A stretch of 21,776 bases of DNA from positions 1 through 21,776 of the forward strand of contig CAJMOI010000020.1 in NCBI GenBank assembly GCA_905215105.1, in the 5' to 3' direction. The position numbers and the translations under genes were made by a program. Of the stretch, positions 1-6,474 are shown in pieces (position 1 is the stretch's first letter; every line of letters starts with the position of its first letter). Origin of the DNA: an uncultured bacterium. GTDB taxonomy: Bacteria; Bacillota; Clostridia; Oscillospirales; Acutalibacteraceae. The notes under the pieces were generated by a model. That model was not told the origin of the DNA, searched no databases, and saw only the letters and a list, made by a program, of their open reading frames with translations.

Positions 1-222
1 GCCAGCGGCTTTGGACGGACCCGCCGCAGCTGCCCCAGCGGGCCGGTGAAGCAGGTCCGGATTTTCAGCGACACCTCTTCGCTGGAAATCTTTGCGGAAG
101 GGGAAACCTTCTCCACCCGCCTGTATGAAAACGGGGACGACACCCGCCTGCGGTTCTCGGTGGAATCTCCCACCGCCTGCACCGCGGTGTGTCATCTGCT
201 GGCTCCCTTTCAGTTTGTTTGA
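1..222 (+). CDS. GH32 beta-fructosidase (sucrose-6-phosphate hydrolase/levanase type), C-terminal fragment
   Basis: Frame 1 is open from the first base to a TGA at 220-222, giving the last 73 residues of a protein that starts outside the window. The segment reading VRIFSDTSSLEIFAEGE followed by FSTRLY resembles the C-terminal beta-sandwich of glycoside hydrolase family 32, where an 'iF.D.SsvEiF.ndGe...tsR.y' pattern is conserved. Enzymes of this family hydrolyse sucrose, sucrose-6-phosphate or fructans in the cytoplasm or outside the cell. The catalytic N-terminal propeller is not visible, so the substrate cannot be decided. A strong hairpin terminator follows 27 bases after the stop, so this is the last gene of its transcript. 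Confidence 0.75.
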   Translation, partial: ASGFGRTRRSCPSGPVKQVRIFSDTSSLEIFAEGETFSTRLYENGDDTRLRFSVESPTACTAVCHLLAPFQFV

Positions 223-248
223 GTACAAGTCCTTTTCATCATAACAGA

Positions 249-289
249 GCAAAAATGCTGCCGGACCTTTCGGCAGCATTTTTGCTTTC
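249..289. terminator. Bidirectional intrinsic terminator after the GH32 gene
   Basis: A perfect 15-bp stem (249-263 with 271-285, starting GCAAAAATGCTGCCG) has a 7-base loop. A/T tracts inside both arms give a U-rich tail in either direction. It closes the GH32 transcript and would also stop minus-strand transcription arriving from the 735-763 promoter. Confidence 0.85.
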
Positions 290-364
290 ATTGGTTTTCG
301 TTATCTCCGGCAAATATTCGCTCAACCCTGTTTAAACAACCCACGTTTTTTTCCCCTGTCAAAG
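290..364. other. Spacer with a weak inverted repeat
   Basis: No gene is seen. CCCCTG (353-358) and CAGGGG (373-378) can pair around a 14-base loop, just beyond the stop of the small minus-strand ORF at 365. This may be a weak 3' structure. Confidence 0.3.
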
Positions 365-559
365 TCAAACCGGCAGGGGATCAATTTTTCCCGACCACAA
401 CATATAGTGTATCCTGCAATAGCAGGATTTTGATATTGTCATTTTTTCCCATAGCCTGATTCCAATTTGTCCATTTATAAAATCCCGAACCTCTTGCGGC
501 TCTCTTACAACAGTGGCGGTGAGAAGTTTTCCGCTTTTCAAAAGCGCAAAAATCCGCAC
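365..559 (-). CDS. Possible small protein (64 codons), perhaps frameshifted
   Basis: I do not recognise a family. A GTG at 559 opens a 64-codon frame beginning MRIFALLKSGKLLTATVVRE. Its Shine-Dalgarno is poor: GGAG lies only 2 bases before the GTG. The frame lies downstream of a perfect-consensus promoter (735-763), but a strong terminator (587-629) stands between them, so expression would need antitermination or read-through. At the run of six A's in the GGGAAAAAATGAC region the protein-like pattern seems to move to the -1 frame, where it continues NDNIKILLLQDTLYVVVGKN and then stops at about 381. This could be a one-base deletion, a sequencing error or programmed slippage. No signal peptide or membrane segment is evident. 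It may also be a chance ORF. Confidence 0.25.
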   Translation of the reverse strand: MRIFALLKSGKLLTATVVREPQEVRDFINGQIGIRLWEKMTISKSCYCRIHYMLWSGKIDPLPV

Positions 560-585
560 CGCTCCGGGAAAAAATCACAACAACA

Positions 586-728
586 GAAAAAAGGAAAAAG
601 CCGGGAAAAACCCGGCTCTTTCCTTTTTTGGGGAGGAGTTGTATTGAAAAAGGTGCGGCATTCTTTGCCGCCGAACGTATAATCACATTTCAAAAGCTAT
701 TGCTTTTTTGTTTGCATTCGCTTTTTGC
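586..728 (-). ncRNA. Candidate small RNA or attenuated leader
   Basis: Transcription from the perfect promoter at 735-763 should start near 728 and end at the 587-629 terminator, giving an RNA of about 140 nt with no credible ribosome site. In RNA order I see three hairpins. The first pairs AAAAGC with GCTTTT (702-707/692-697). The second is GCGGCA-AAGAA-TGCCGC (671-655). The third is the terminator. Between hairpins two and three lies an unpaired pyrimidine-rich stretch ending ACUCCUCCCC (642-630), complementary to a Shine-Dalgarno core. Known Gram-positive base-pairing sRNAs often expose C-rich loops of this kind. The same RNA could instead be a regulatory leader for the ORF at 365-559. No Rfam class was recognised by eye. 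Confidence 0.5.
587..629. terminator. Strong hairpin terminator, likely 3' end of a minus-strand small RNA or an attenuator
   Basis: About 19 base pairs (587-605 with 611-629) with one A-C mismatch and a 5-base loop. The core is GCCGGG/CCCGGC. The outer A/T tracts give U-tails on both strands. On the minus strand it lies about 100-140 nt after the predicted start from the 735-763 promoter and before the possible small ORF. Confidence 0.8.
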
Positions 729-734
729 AACTCC

Positions 735-763
735 ATTATACCCCACTACATATGGTGTGTCAA
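735..763 (-). promoter_or_regulatory. Perfect sigma-A promoter
   Basis: On the minus strand, TTGACA (763-758), a 17-base spacer and TATAAT (740-735): both hexamers match consensus exactly. It points away from trpB, towards the 587-629 terminator. Confidence 0.85.
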
Positions 764-871
764 CCGTTTCACAAAGCCTTTCGGCAGAATCTCTTTTTTA
801 TCCAAAATCGTATTTTTACAATTCAAAGCTTTTTTACGGATTGCCTGACCCTTGTCAAAAACCAACAGTAA
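764..871. other. Short spacer after trpB, no clear terminator
   Basis: An AT-rich gap between the trpB stop and the 735-763 promoter. ACGGAT (837-842) and ATCCGT (874-879) can pair, but no U-tract follows on the minus strand, so trpB transcripts may continue into the downstream unit. Confidence 0.3.
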
Positions 872-2245
872 TCATCCGTCAATTTTAGGCAGAGAGGCAA
901 AACCCGGCTGCAAATCTTCGTCGGTGGGAATGTAATCCGTCATGGTTCCCTCCCGGAAAGAGGTGTACGCCGTCATGTCGAAATAGCCGGTTCCGGTCAG
1001 GCCGAACAGGATGCACTTGCTCTCGCCGGTCTCCTTGCAGCGCAAGGCTTCGTCGATGGCGATGCGGATGGCGTGGGAGGATTCCGGTGCGGGCAGGATG
1101 GTCTCGGTCTTGGCGAACAGGGTAGCCGCTTCAAACACCTTGGTCTGTTCCACACTGCGGGCCTCATCCAGATAGCCGTCATGATACAGCTTGGAGAGGA
1201 TGGGGGACATGCCGTGATAGCGCAGACCGCCTGCATGGTTAGCAGAGGGGATAAAGCCGCAGCCCAGGGTGTACATTTTGGCCAGCGGTGTGACCTTGCC
1301 GGTATCGCAGTAGTCATAGGCGTATTTGCCGCGGGTGAGGGACGGGCAGGAGGCGGGCTCTACCGCGATGAAATGGGGGTTGGCGCGGCCCAGCAGCTTA
1401 TCCTGCATAAAGGGTGCAATCAGGCCCGCCAGGTTGGAGCCGCCGCCGGCGCAGCCGATGACGATGTCGGGATATTCGTCCAGCATTTCCATGGCGATCT
1501 TGGATTCCAGACCGATAATGGACTGATGGAGCACCACCTGATTGAGCACGGAGCCCAGCACATAGCGGTAACCCTCGTTCTTGGTAGCCACTTCAATGGC
1601 CTCGCTGATGGCGCAGCCCAGGCTGCCGGTGGTGTCCGGGTCGCCTGCCAGAATAGCGCGGCCCACTTCGGTGGTATTGCTGGGGCTGGCGATGACATTA
1701 GCGCCAAAAGTCTGGATAATGGAGCGGCGGTGGGGCTTCTGGTTGTAGGAGCCCTTGACCATGAACACCGTCAGCGGCAGACCAAAGTACGCGCAGGCCT
1801 CTGCCAGAGCAGTGCCCCACTGACCGGCGCCGGTTTCGGTGGTCAGACCCTTCAGTCCCTGCTTCTTGGCGTAATAGGCCTGAGGAACGGCAGAGTTCAG
1901 CTTGTGGCTGCCGGAGGTGTTGTTGCCCTCAAACTTGTAGTAAATGCGGGCGGGGGTGTCCAGATATTTTTCCAGCGTATAAGCACGGCACAGGGGAGAC
2001 GGACGATAGCACTTGTAGATCTCCTGCACCTCTTCGGGAATATCGATATAACGGGTCGTGCTGTCCATCTCCTGTGCGGCCAGTTCCTCGCAGAAAATGG
2101 GGTACAGCTCCTCGGTTTTAATGGGCTTGTGTGTTACGGGGTTGAGCATGGGTTCGGGCTGCTCTTTCATGTCGGCCCGCATATTGTACCACTGCTTCGG
2201 GAGCTGGTCTTCGGTGAGGTTCAGTCGATGAGGAATTCTTGCCAT
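872..2245 (-). CDS. trpB: Tryptophan synthase beta-like protein, TrpB2 type
   Basis: 457 residues, a PLP enzyme joining indole and serine to give tryptophan. The length and N-terminal extension (about 80 residues before the RPSPL motif) fit the TrpB2 subgroup rather than the ~400-residue TrpB1 that pairs with TrpA. The PLP lysine is K115 in GSHKLNSA, the catalytic Glu is E137 in TETGAGQWG, and the phosphate-binding loop is GGGSN at 267-271. The start ATG at 2245 follows AAAGGAGC with 8 bases between. The gene stands alone: no trpA or other trp gene is in the window. A Trp-type T-box precedes it, so it should be expressed when charged tRNA-Trp is scarce. TrpB2 proteins are thought to salvage free indole or act without TrpA; that role here is inferred. 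Confidence 0.93.
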   Translation of the reverse strand: MARIPHRLNLTEDQLPKQWYNMRADMKEQPEPMLNPVTHKPIKTEELYPIFCEELAAQEMDSTTRYIDIPEEVQEIYKCYRPSPLCRAYTLEKYLDTPARIYYKFEGNNTSGSHKLNSAVPQAYYAKKQGLKGLTTETGAGQWGTALAEACAYFGLPLTVFMVKGSYNQKPHRRSIIQTFGANVIASPSNTTEVGRAILAGDPDTTGSLGCAISEAIEVATKNEGYRYVLGSVLNQVVLHQSIIGLESKIAMEMLDEYPDIVIGCAGGGSNLAGLIAPFMQDKLLGRANPHFIAVEPASCPSLTRGKYAYDYCDTGKVTPLAKMYTLGCGFIPSANHAGGLRYHGMSPILSKLYHDGYLDEARSVEQTKVFEAATLFAKTETILPAPESSHAIRIAIDEALRCKETGESKCILFGLTGTGYFDMTAYTSFREGTMTDYIPTDEDLQPGFASLPKIDG

Positions 2246-2320
2246 AATGGGTTGCTCCTTTCAAAAATCAGAAATTTTTCACAGTGATGGTTCGGGATGC
2301 CGTTGAGGCCGTATATAATA

Positions 2321-2601
2321 AAAAACTCCTGTCCCTGTTGTTTTACAGGGACAGGAGCTGTTACTTCCTGCGGTACCACCCGGTTTGACGAAAAAATCGC
2401 CCACTCGTTCCATACACCATCATGTATGCTCCCTTGATAACGGGCGGAGTTCCCGTCACAGGCTACCTGCTGCTGCCAGCGCTCACCCGGCCCTCGCAAG
2501 TCCATTCGCCACACGATCTTCCGCCGGGATCTCACCGCCTCCGGCTCTCTGAGGAAAGATTCCTGCATGGGTACTACTCTTGCTCATCGGTTTACTGTAT
2601 T
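2321..2601 (-). promoter_or_regulatory. T-box riboswitch, tryptophan specifier (UGG)
   Basis: The minus-strand leader holds the diagnostic T-box GGGTGGTACCGC (about 2382-2370). It also has a stem I region with AGAGAGCCGG (K-turn neighbourhood, near 2549-2540) and the context GCGAA-UGG-ACUUG, placing a Trp specifier codon at 2504-2502. A 12-bp terminator (2326-2337 with 2346-2357) is followed by a run of U's (2325-2320). By known T-box logic, uncharged tRNA-Trp pairs with the specifier and the T-box bulge, blocks the terminator and lets trpB be transcribed. The specifier was read by eye from its sequence context, not from a computed fold. Confidence 0.92.
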
Positions 2602-2607
2602 GAAGTC

Positions 2608-2636
2608 ATTATATGCCCGAAATTCCCGTTTGTCAA
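2608..2636 (-). promoter_or_regulatory. Perfect sigma-A promoter of the T-box/trpB unit
   Basis: TTGACA (2636-2631), a 17-base spacer and TATAAT (2613-2608) on the minus strand. Start is expected near 2601, giving a leader of about 355 nt before the trpB ATG. Confidence 0.9.
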
Positions 2637-2698
2637 CTGGTTTTTTTGGAAAATTGACCGGTTTCTTTTTGTAAGACCTGCACAAGCACCGAAAAATC

Positions 2699-3874
2699 TT
2701 ATTTCCGGCTTGCTCTCCGGCTCGCTTCTGCCACAGCCTTTGCCACGGCTTCCGTCACCCGGCGGTCAAAGATGCTGGGGATGATAAACTCCTCGTCCAG
2801 CTCTTCCGGCGCAATGACAGAGGCGATGGCTTCTGCCGCTGCCACCTTCATTTCCGGGGTAATGTCCCGGGCGCGGGCTTCCAGTGCGCCTTTGAAAATA
2901 CCGGGGAAGGCCAGCACGTTGTTGATCTGGTTGGGGAAATCGCTGCGGCCGGTGCCCATAACCCGCACGCCTGCGGCCTTGGCCTCGTCGTACATGATTT
3001 CCGGCGTGGGGTTGGCCATAGCGAAAACAATGGGATCTTTGGCCATGGTTTTAATCATTTCGGGCTTCAATGCGCCGCCCACGGAAACGCCTACGAATAC
3101 GTCAGCCCCTACCAGTGCGTCGGCCAGTGTGCCCCGCAGATCCTCGGGGTTGGTGATGGTGCAGAGCATCTCCTTGTGGTCGGCAATGCCCACGCCGCGA
3201 TCTTTGTACAGGATGCCGTTTTCGTCACAGGCGATGATGTACTTGGCGCCGGCGGCCAGCATCATTTTGATAATGGCCGTTCCGGCAGCGCCGGGGCCGT
3301 TGAGAACGATTTTCACGTCTTCGATCTTTTTGCCCACCACCTTCAGGGCGTTGAGCAGGGCGGCAGTGACCACGATGCCGGTGCCGTGCTGGTCATCGTG
3401 GAACACGGGAATGGGCAACTCTTCTTCCAGGCGGCGCTCGATTTCAAAGCACCGGGGAGAGGCGATGTCCTCCAGATTGATGCCGCCGAAACAGGGGGCA
3501 ATGTTCTTCACCGTGCGGATAATCTCCTCGGTGTCCTGGGTGTCCAGACAAACGGGAACTGCGTCCACGCCGCCGAATTCCTTGAACAGCACGGCCTTGC
3601 CCTCCATGACGGGGATGGCGGCCTGTGCGCCGATATTGCCAAGGCCCAGCACGGCGCTGCCGTCGGAGACCACGGCGATGGTCCGTCCCTTGAGGGTGTA
3701 GGTGTACACGTCATCGGGATTTGCATGGATTTTCCGGCAGGGCTCTGCCACGCCGGGGGTATAGGCTGTGCTCAAATCGTCCCGGGTTTCCAGCTTGACC
3801 CGGCTGATGGTCTCGATTTTTCCCTGATGTTCCCGGTGCATTTCCAGTGCCAGTTCGTTAAAATTCTTTCCCAT
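2699..3874 (-). CDS. Malic enzyme, NAD(P)-dependent, short bacterial type
   Basis: 391 residues; oxidative decarboxylation of malate to pyruvate and CO2 in the cytoplasm. The N-terminal domain holds the catalytic Tyr38 (AYTPGVAEP) and Lys93 (EGKAVLFKEF). Metal ligands are E135-D136 (NLEDIASP) and D160-D161 (VFHDDQHGTG). The nucleotide-binding fold carries NGPGAAGTA near 192-200. There is no C-terminal phosphotransacetylase-like domain, so it is the short form. The frame stays open upstream to 4018, but MGKNFNEL at 3874 is preferred: AAGGGGG lies 8-9 bases upstream, and the extra 48 residues are low-complexity and basic. A TGC-TATACT extended -10 (3912-3917) lies about 40 bases upstream. It is transcribed away from the rubrerythrin gene. 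NAD versus NADP use cannot be told by eye. Confidence 0.93.
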   Translation of the reverse strand: MGKNFNELALEMHREHQGKIETISRVKLETRDDLSTAYTPGVAEPCRKIHANPDDVYTYTLKGRTIAVVSDGSAVLGLGNIGAQAAIPVMEGKAVLFKEFGGVDAVPVCLDTQDTEEIIRTVKNIAPCFGGINLEDIASPRCFEIERRLEEELPIPVFHDDQHGTGIVVTAALLNALKVVGKKIEDVKIVLNGPGAAGTAIIKMMLAAGAKYIIACDENGILYKDRGVGIADHKEMLCTITNPEDLRGTLADALVGADVFVGVSVGGALKPEMIKTMAKDPIVFAMANPTPEIMYDEAKAAGVRVMGTGRSDFPNQINNVLAFPGIFKGALEARARDITPEMKVAAAEAIASVIAPEELDEEFIIPSIFDRRVTEAVAKAVAEASRRASRK

Positions 3875-3911
3875 TCTGGGCGCCCCCTTATTTTCTGTAA
3901 GTGATGGAAAC

Positions 3912-3940
3912 AGTATAGCACACTTCTTTGGCGAATTCCA
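3912..3940 (-). promoter_or_regulatory. Promoter of the malic enzyme gene (extended -10)
   Basis: Minus-strand TGC-TATACT (-10 at 3917-3912) with a poor -35 (TGGAAT, 3940-3935) at 17 bases. Start is expected about 30 bases before the ATG at 3874. Confidence 0.5.
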
Positions 3941-4077
3941 GCAGACACCGGCCGGATTCCTCCTTTTCCGCCCAAATCTCCCATTTCTTCCACTTGTTCC
4001 TTTTTGAGCGTTTTTCATGAATGTCTATAAAATTTTTCTCTGCTTTTTTGCATATTCGGAAAATCGAAAAAATAAAC

Positions 4078-4090
4078 AAGAATTATTCTT
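4078..4090. promoter_or_regulatory. PerR/Fur-like palindrome upstream of rubrerythrin
   Basis: AAGAATTATTCTT is a perfect 13-base inverted repeat just upstream of the rubrerythrin -35 region. Its AAT-T-ATT core resembles the PerR box (TTATAATnATTATAA). PerR represses rubrerythrin genes in clostridia; that it does so here is inference. Confidence 0.4.
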
Positions 4091-4098
4091 ATTTTCTC

Positions 4099-4127
4099 TT
4101 CCATTTTCTGCAAACATCGTGTATAAT
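4099..4127 (+). promoter_or_regulatory. Rubrerythrin promoter
   Basis: A perfect -10 TATAAT (4122-4127) has only a weak -35 (TTCCAT, 4099-4104) at 17 bases. Start is near 4134, leaving a leader of about 58 nt. Confidence 0.65.
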
Positions 4128-4191
4128 AGGGCCAGGTTCCGGAAATACTTTCGGAAACCGGAAAAATCAAAATCAATGGGAGGTACAAGTC

Positions 4192-4731
4192 ATGGAACTG
4201 AAAGGAAGCAGAACCGAAGCCAACCTGATGGCAGCCTTTGCCGGAGAGTCTCAGGCAAGAAACAAGTACACCTACTATGCATCCAAGGCCAAGAAAGACG
4301 GCTTTGAGCAGATCGCCGCGATTTTCGAGGAGACCGCCAACAACGAGAAGGAACACGCCAAGATCTGGTTCAAGTATCTCCATGGCGGAGCCATTGCCGA
4401 TACCGCCACCAATCTGGAAGACGCCGCACAGGGCGAGAACTATGAGTGGACGGAAATGTACAAGGAGTTTGCCGAAGTGGCCGAGGAAGAGGGCTTCACG
4501 GAGATTGCAGCCGTCATGCGCCTGATTGCACAGGTGGAGAAGAGCCACGAGGAGCGCTATCGCAAGCTGCTGGCCAACCTGAAAGAGGACATCGTCTTCA
4601 AGTGCGACGACGAGATCGTGTGGGTCTGCCGCAACTGCGGTTATATCCATGTGGGCAAGGCCGCTCCCGCTGTGTGTCCTGCCTGCCGTCATCCTCAGGC
4701 TTATTTCGAGCGCAAGGCTGAAAACTACTGA
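4192..4731 (+). CDS. rbr: Rubrerythrin
   Basis: 179 residues; a cytoplasmic non-haem di-iron peroxidase that removes hydrogen peroxide in anaerobes. The four-helix bundle carries the diiron ligand pattern: E19 (AGESQA), E52xxH55 (NEKEHA) and E116xxH119 (VEKSHE), with further acidic residues at 82-100. The C-terminal rubredoxin domain binds iron through C146xxC149 and C162xxC165. This is the usual length for the family. The ATG at 4192 follows GGGAGG by 8 bases; an in-frame extension to 4021 crosses the promoter and is not coding. It has its own promoter and terminator, so it is monocistronic, with a PerR-like palindrome upstream that suggests peroxide control. Confidence 0.96.
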   Translation: MELKGSRTEANLMAAFAGESQARNKYTYYASKAKKDGFEQIAAIFEETANNEKEHAKIWFKYLHGGAIADTATNLEDAAQGENYEWTEMYKEFAEVAEEEGFTEIAAVMRLIAQVEKSHEERYRKLLANLKEDIVFKCDDEIVWVCRNCGYIHVGKAAPAVCPACRHPQAYFERKAENY

Positions 4732-4753
4732 TTGTATTTCTCAAAAATACACG

Positions 4754-4785
4754 GTGCCCCCGGAGGTTTTCCGGGGGCACTTTTT
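4754..4785 (+). terminator. Rubrerythrin terminator
   Basis: A perfect 11-bp stem (4754-4764 with 4770-4780, GTGCCCCCGGA) and a 5-base loop, followed by five T's. It is nearly identical to the terminator at 6481-6510. Confidence 0.9.
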
Positions 4786-4799
4786 GCAGCTTCTTTCGG

Positions 4800-5063
4800 T
4801 TATTTTTTCCCTTTTTTCAGCAGAATCCGGGTCTGTCCCTGATTCAGGGACAGCAGCTTGCTCTGAATCCGGGGGTGTTTCAGCTGGTTCCGCACCATAT
4901 CCCGCAGAACCGTTCCCCGGCTGTAGCCGTGAATCACCACCACTTCCTCCACTTGAGGGCCTGCGTTGGAAAGGAGATGTTCCAGCCGGGCTTTTGCGTC
5001 GGAAGCCATCAGGCCGTGGATATCCACCTCCATGACCGTGGGCAGGGGTTTGGAAACTTTCAT
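4800..5063 (-). CDS. Stand-alone Smr-domain protein
   Basis: 87 residues, essentially one Smr (small MutS-related) domain. Two family motifs are visible: VDIHG (13-17), matching the LDLHG motif, and VVVIHGYSRGTVLR (41-54), matching the HGxGxG..LR loop. Smr domains are nucleic-acid nickases or RNA-binding units at the C-terminus of MutS2 and in small stand-alone proteins. The family's second glycine loop is altered here (GYSRG), so activity is uncertain. ATG at 5063 with GAAGG about 7 bases upstream. It runs convergent with rubrerythrin and divergent from the gene at 5269. I found no clear promoter for it. The 3' end may use the 4754-4785 hairpin in reverse. Confidence 0.8.
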   Translation of the reverse strand: MKVSKPLPTVMEVDIHGLMASDAKARLEHLLSNAGPQVEEVVVIHGYSRGTVLRDMVRNQLKHPRIQSKLLSLNQGQTRILLKKGKK

Positions 5064-5107
5064 GATAAGGCCTTCTTTCTGTATTTTGCGGAAAACCCAG
5101 AGGATCT

Positions 5108-5125
5108 CCCCATAAAAATATGGGG
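5108..5125. repeat. Inverted repeat in a divergent intergenic region
   Basis: CCCCATA-AAAA-TATGGGG: two 7-base arms around 4 A's, between the Smr gene and the gene at 5269. No U-run follows, so it reads more like an operator or leader hairpin than a terminator. Confidence 0.4.
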
Positions 5126-5163
5126 GAAAATCCCTGTTTTTGATATTTTTTCCCGTGTGTTTA

Positions 5164-5172
5164 TGCTATAAT
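5164..5172 (+). promoter_or_regulatory. Extended -10 promoter for the 5269 gene
   Basis: TGC-TATAAT (5165-5172) is a consensus extended -10; no good -35 is seen at 16-18 bases (TTGATA at 5140-5145 is 21 bases away). A second weaker candidate is TTGACC (5199-5204) with TATTAT (5225-5230). Confidence 0.5.
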
Positions 5173-5268
5173 CAAAGAATAACGTGGCCGCTGGCCGTTT
5201 GACCGACAGATCATCTTTGACCTTTATTATAAAAGAATTCCCACAGCGGAGCAAGGGGGCAGAATACA

Positions 5269-6441
5269 GTGACAGTTGTGGATATCCGAAATATTGTGAC
5301 GAACAGCCGGGTGGAGCTGATCTCCATCCATCCGGAAACCATCTATTATGCTGAGGAAAAAAACGAAGAGGGCCACCGGAGCCTTTTTATTCTGGAATAT
5401 GACCGCCAGACCGGACGGGAACGGACGCTTGCCAATTATTTTCTGACCCGCCCGTCCTTTGTCCAGCACTTTTTCGACTTTCCCGGGGAAATCGTCATGG
5501 TGATGGAAAACGGCGGCGGCACTGCGTGGCTGCTGCGTCTGGACAAGAAAACCGGCGAGGAAAAAGCGCTGGAGGAAATCCATCTGGTGGGAGGCTTTTT
5601 CGGCTGTCAGGCACTGGATGAGGAACACATGATATTTTTCACCTGTGAAAATACGGTTCACAGGCAGCTGTTTCGCCAGTATCGGGAAGCCACCGGTCTT
5701 TCCCGCATTGCCTGTCTCTATGACCTGACCCAGCACCGGTATGTGTACATACGGGACCCCCGAATCTGTGACCGGATGCCGGAAGAGCTGAAAGTGTACA
5801 CCGCTTACGGACAGAAGCACCTGCTGGTGCTGAGCTGCGGCGGTACGGAAGAGGAAAAGGAACGGCTGTATCAGGAAGGCCGTCAGGAGGAAAGCGGCAC
5901 AGACCGGGCCTGGCTGTGCCCGGTGCAGGATTTCATCCGGGAAGTTCTGGAGGAAAAAAATCAGCTGTCCCTTCGGCTGCTGCTCAGCGCCGGCGGAGAA
6001 GGGCTGCTGCGCTTTGCGGGAATGGACGACTATAACCTGTATTTCCGCGCCAAATATTTTCCCACCGGCGACCAGCGCATCTGCGCTGTCAGCAAAGGCA
6101 CCGTGCGGAAAGAGATTGTCGCAGATCTGAACCTGAAAGAGTACGAGGGGCCGGCGTTTTACTACATCGATACCAACGCGGCACAGGTATTCCGGGTGGA
6201 AGAGCTGCCCGATGGCTACCACATTACCGGCGCGCTGAACTCCATGGTGGACGCCTATTACACCAAGGAGCTGGGAGAGTTTGTGGCCTGTATCGAAGAC
6301 CGGTTCCTGGTGGCCCGGTACGAGATGACCGACGAAGACGAAACCTTCACTTTTTACTCTGTCTATGACAGCCGGACAGACAAACAGCAGAGCTACGAAT
6401 GCCGCTGCACGGTGCAGGGCAAAACAGTGGTGCTGTACTGA
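5269..6441 (+). CDS. Conserved-looking protein of unknown function, beta-rich
   Basis: 390 residues, family not recognised. There is no signal peptide or membrane segment, so it is probably cytoplasmic. The sequence is made of repeated short beta-strand blocks ending in acidic turns, such as SLFILEYDRQTGRERTL, WLLRLDKKTGEEKAL and ACLYDLTQHRYVYI. This spacing is reminiscent of a beta-propeller, but that is inference. Start is GTG at 5269, with AAGGGGG at 5253-5259 about 9 bases upstream. Codon use matches its neighbours, and the long open frame with a good ribosome site and terminator argues that it is a real gene. It is monocistronic between an extended -10 promoter and the 6481-6510 terminator. 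Confidence 0.8.
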   Translation: MTVVDIRNIVTNSRVELISIHPETIYYAEEKNEEGHRSLFILEYDRQTGRERTLANYFLTRPSFVQHFFDFPGEIVMVMENGGGTAWLLRLDKKTGEEKALEEIHLVGGFFGCQALDEEHMIFFTCENTVHRQLFRQYREATGLSRIACLYDLTQHRYVYIRDPRICDRMPEELKVYTAYGQKHLLVLSCGGTEEEKERLYQEGRQEESGTDRAWLCPVQDFIREVLEEKNQLSLRLLLSAGGEGLLRFAGMDDYNLYFRAKYFPTGDQRICAVSKGTVRKEIVADLNLKEYEGPAFYYIDTNAAQVFRVEELPDGYHITGALNSMVDAYYTKELGEFVACIEDRFLVARYEMTDEDETFTFYSVYDSRTDKQQSYECRCTVQGKTVVLY

Positions 6442-6474
6442 CCCACGGCTTTATCCTGTCATTTTCAGAACATC

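Noticed and set aside
628..682. Plus-strand GGGGAGGAG followed by a 12-codon frame from TTG (MKKVRHSLPPNV)
   Set aside because: Good ribosome site by appearance, but it lies directly after a terminator on that strand and has no promoter of its own; the same bases are better explained as the C-rich part of the minus-strand RNA.
381..686. 101-codon minus-strand frame starting MIIRSAAKNAAP
   Set aside because: No ribosome site, and its first half reads straight through a 19-bp terminator hairpin. Only its last ~20 codons look protein-like, and these are treated under the frameshift finding.
1073..2287. 404-codon plus-strand frame opposite trpB
   Set aside because: Antisense shadow created by codon bias of the real minus-strand gene; Gly/Ala/His-rich, no family pattern.
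3875..4018. N-terminal extension of malic enzyme to an upstream start
   Set aside because: It covers the promoter -10 at 3912-3917 and is low-complexity basic sequence absent from the family.
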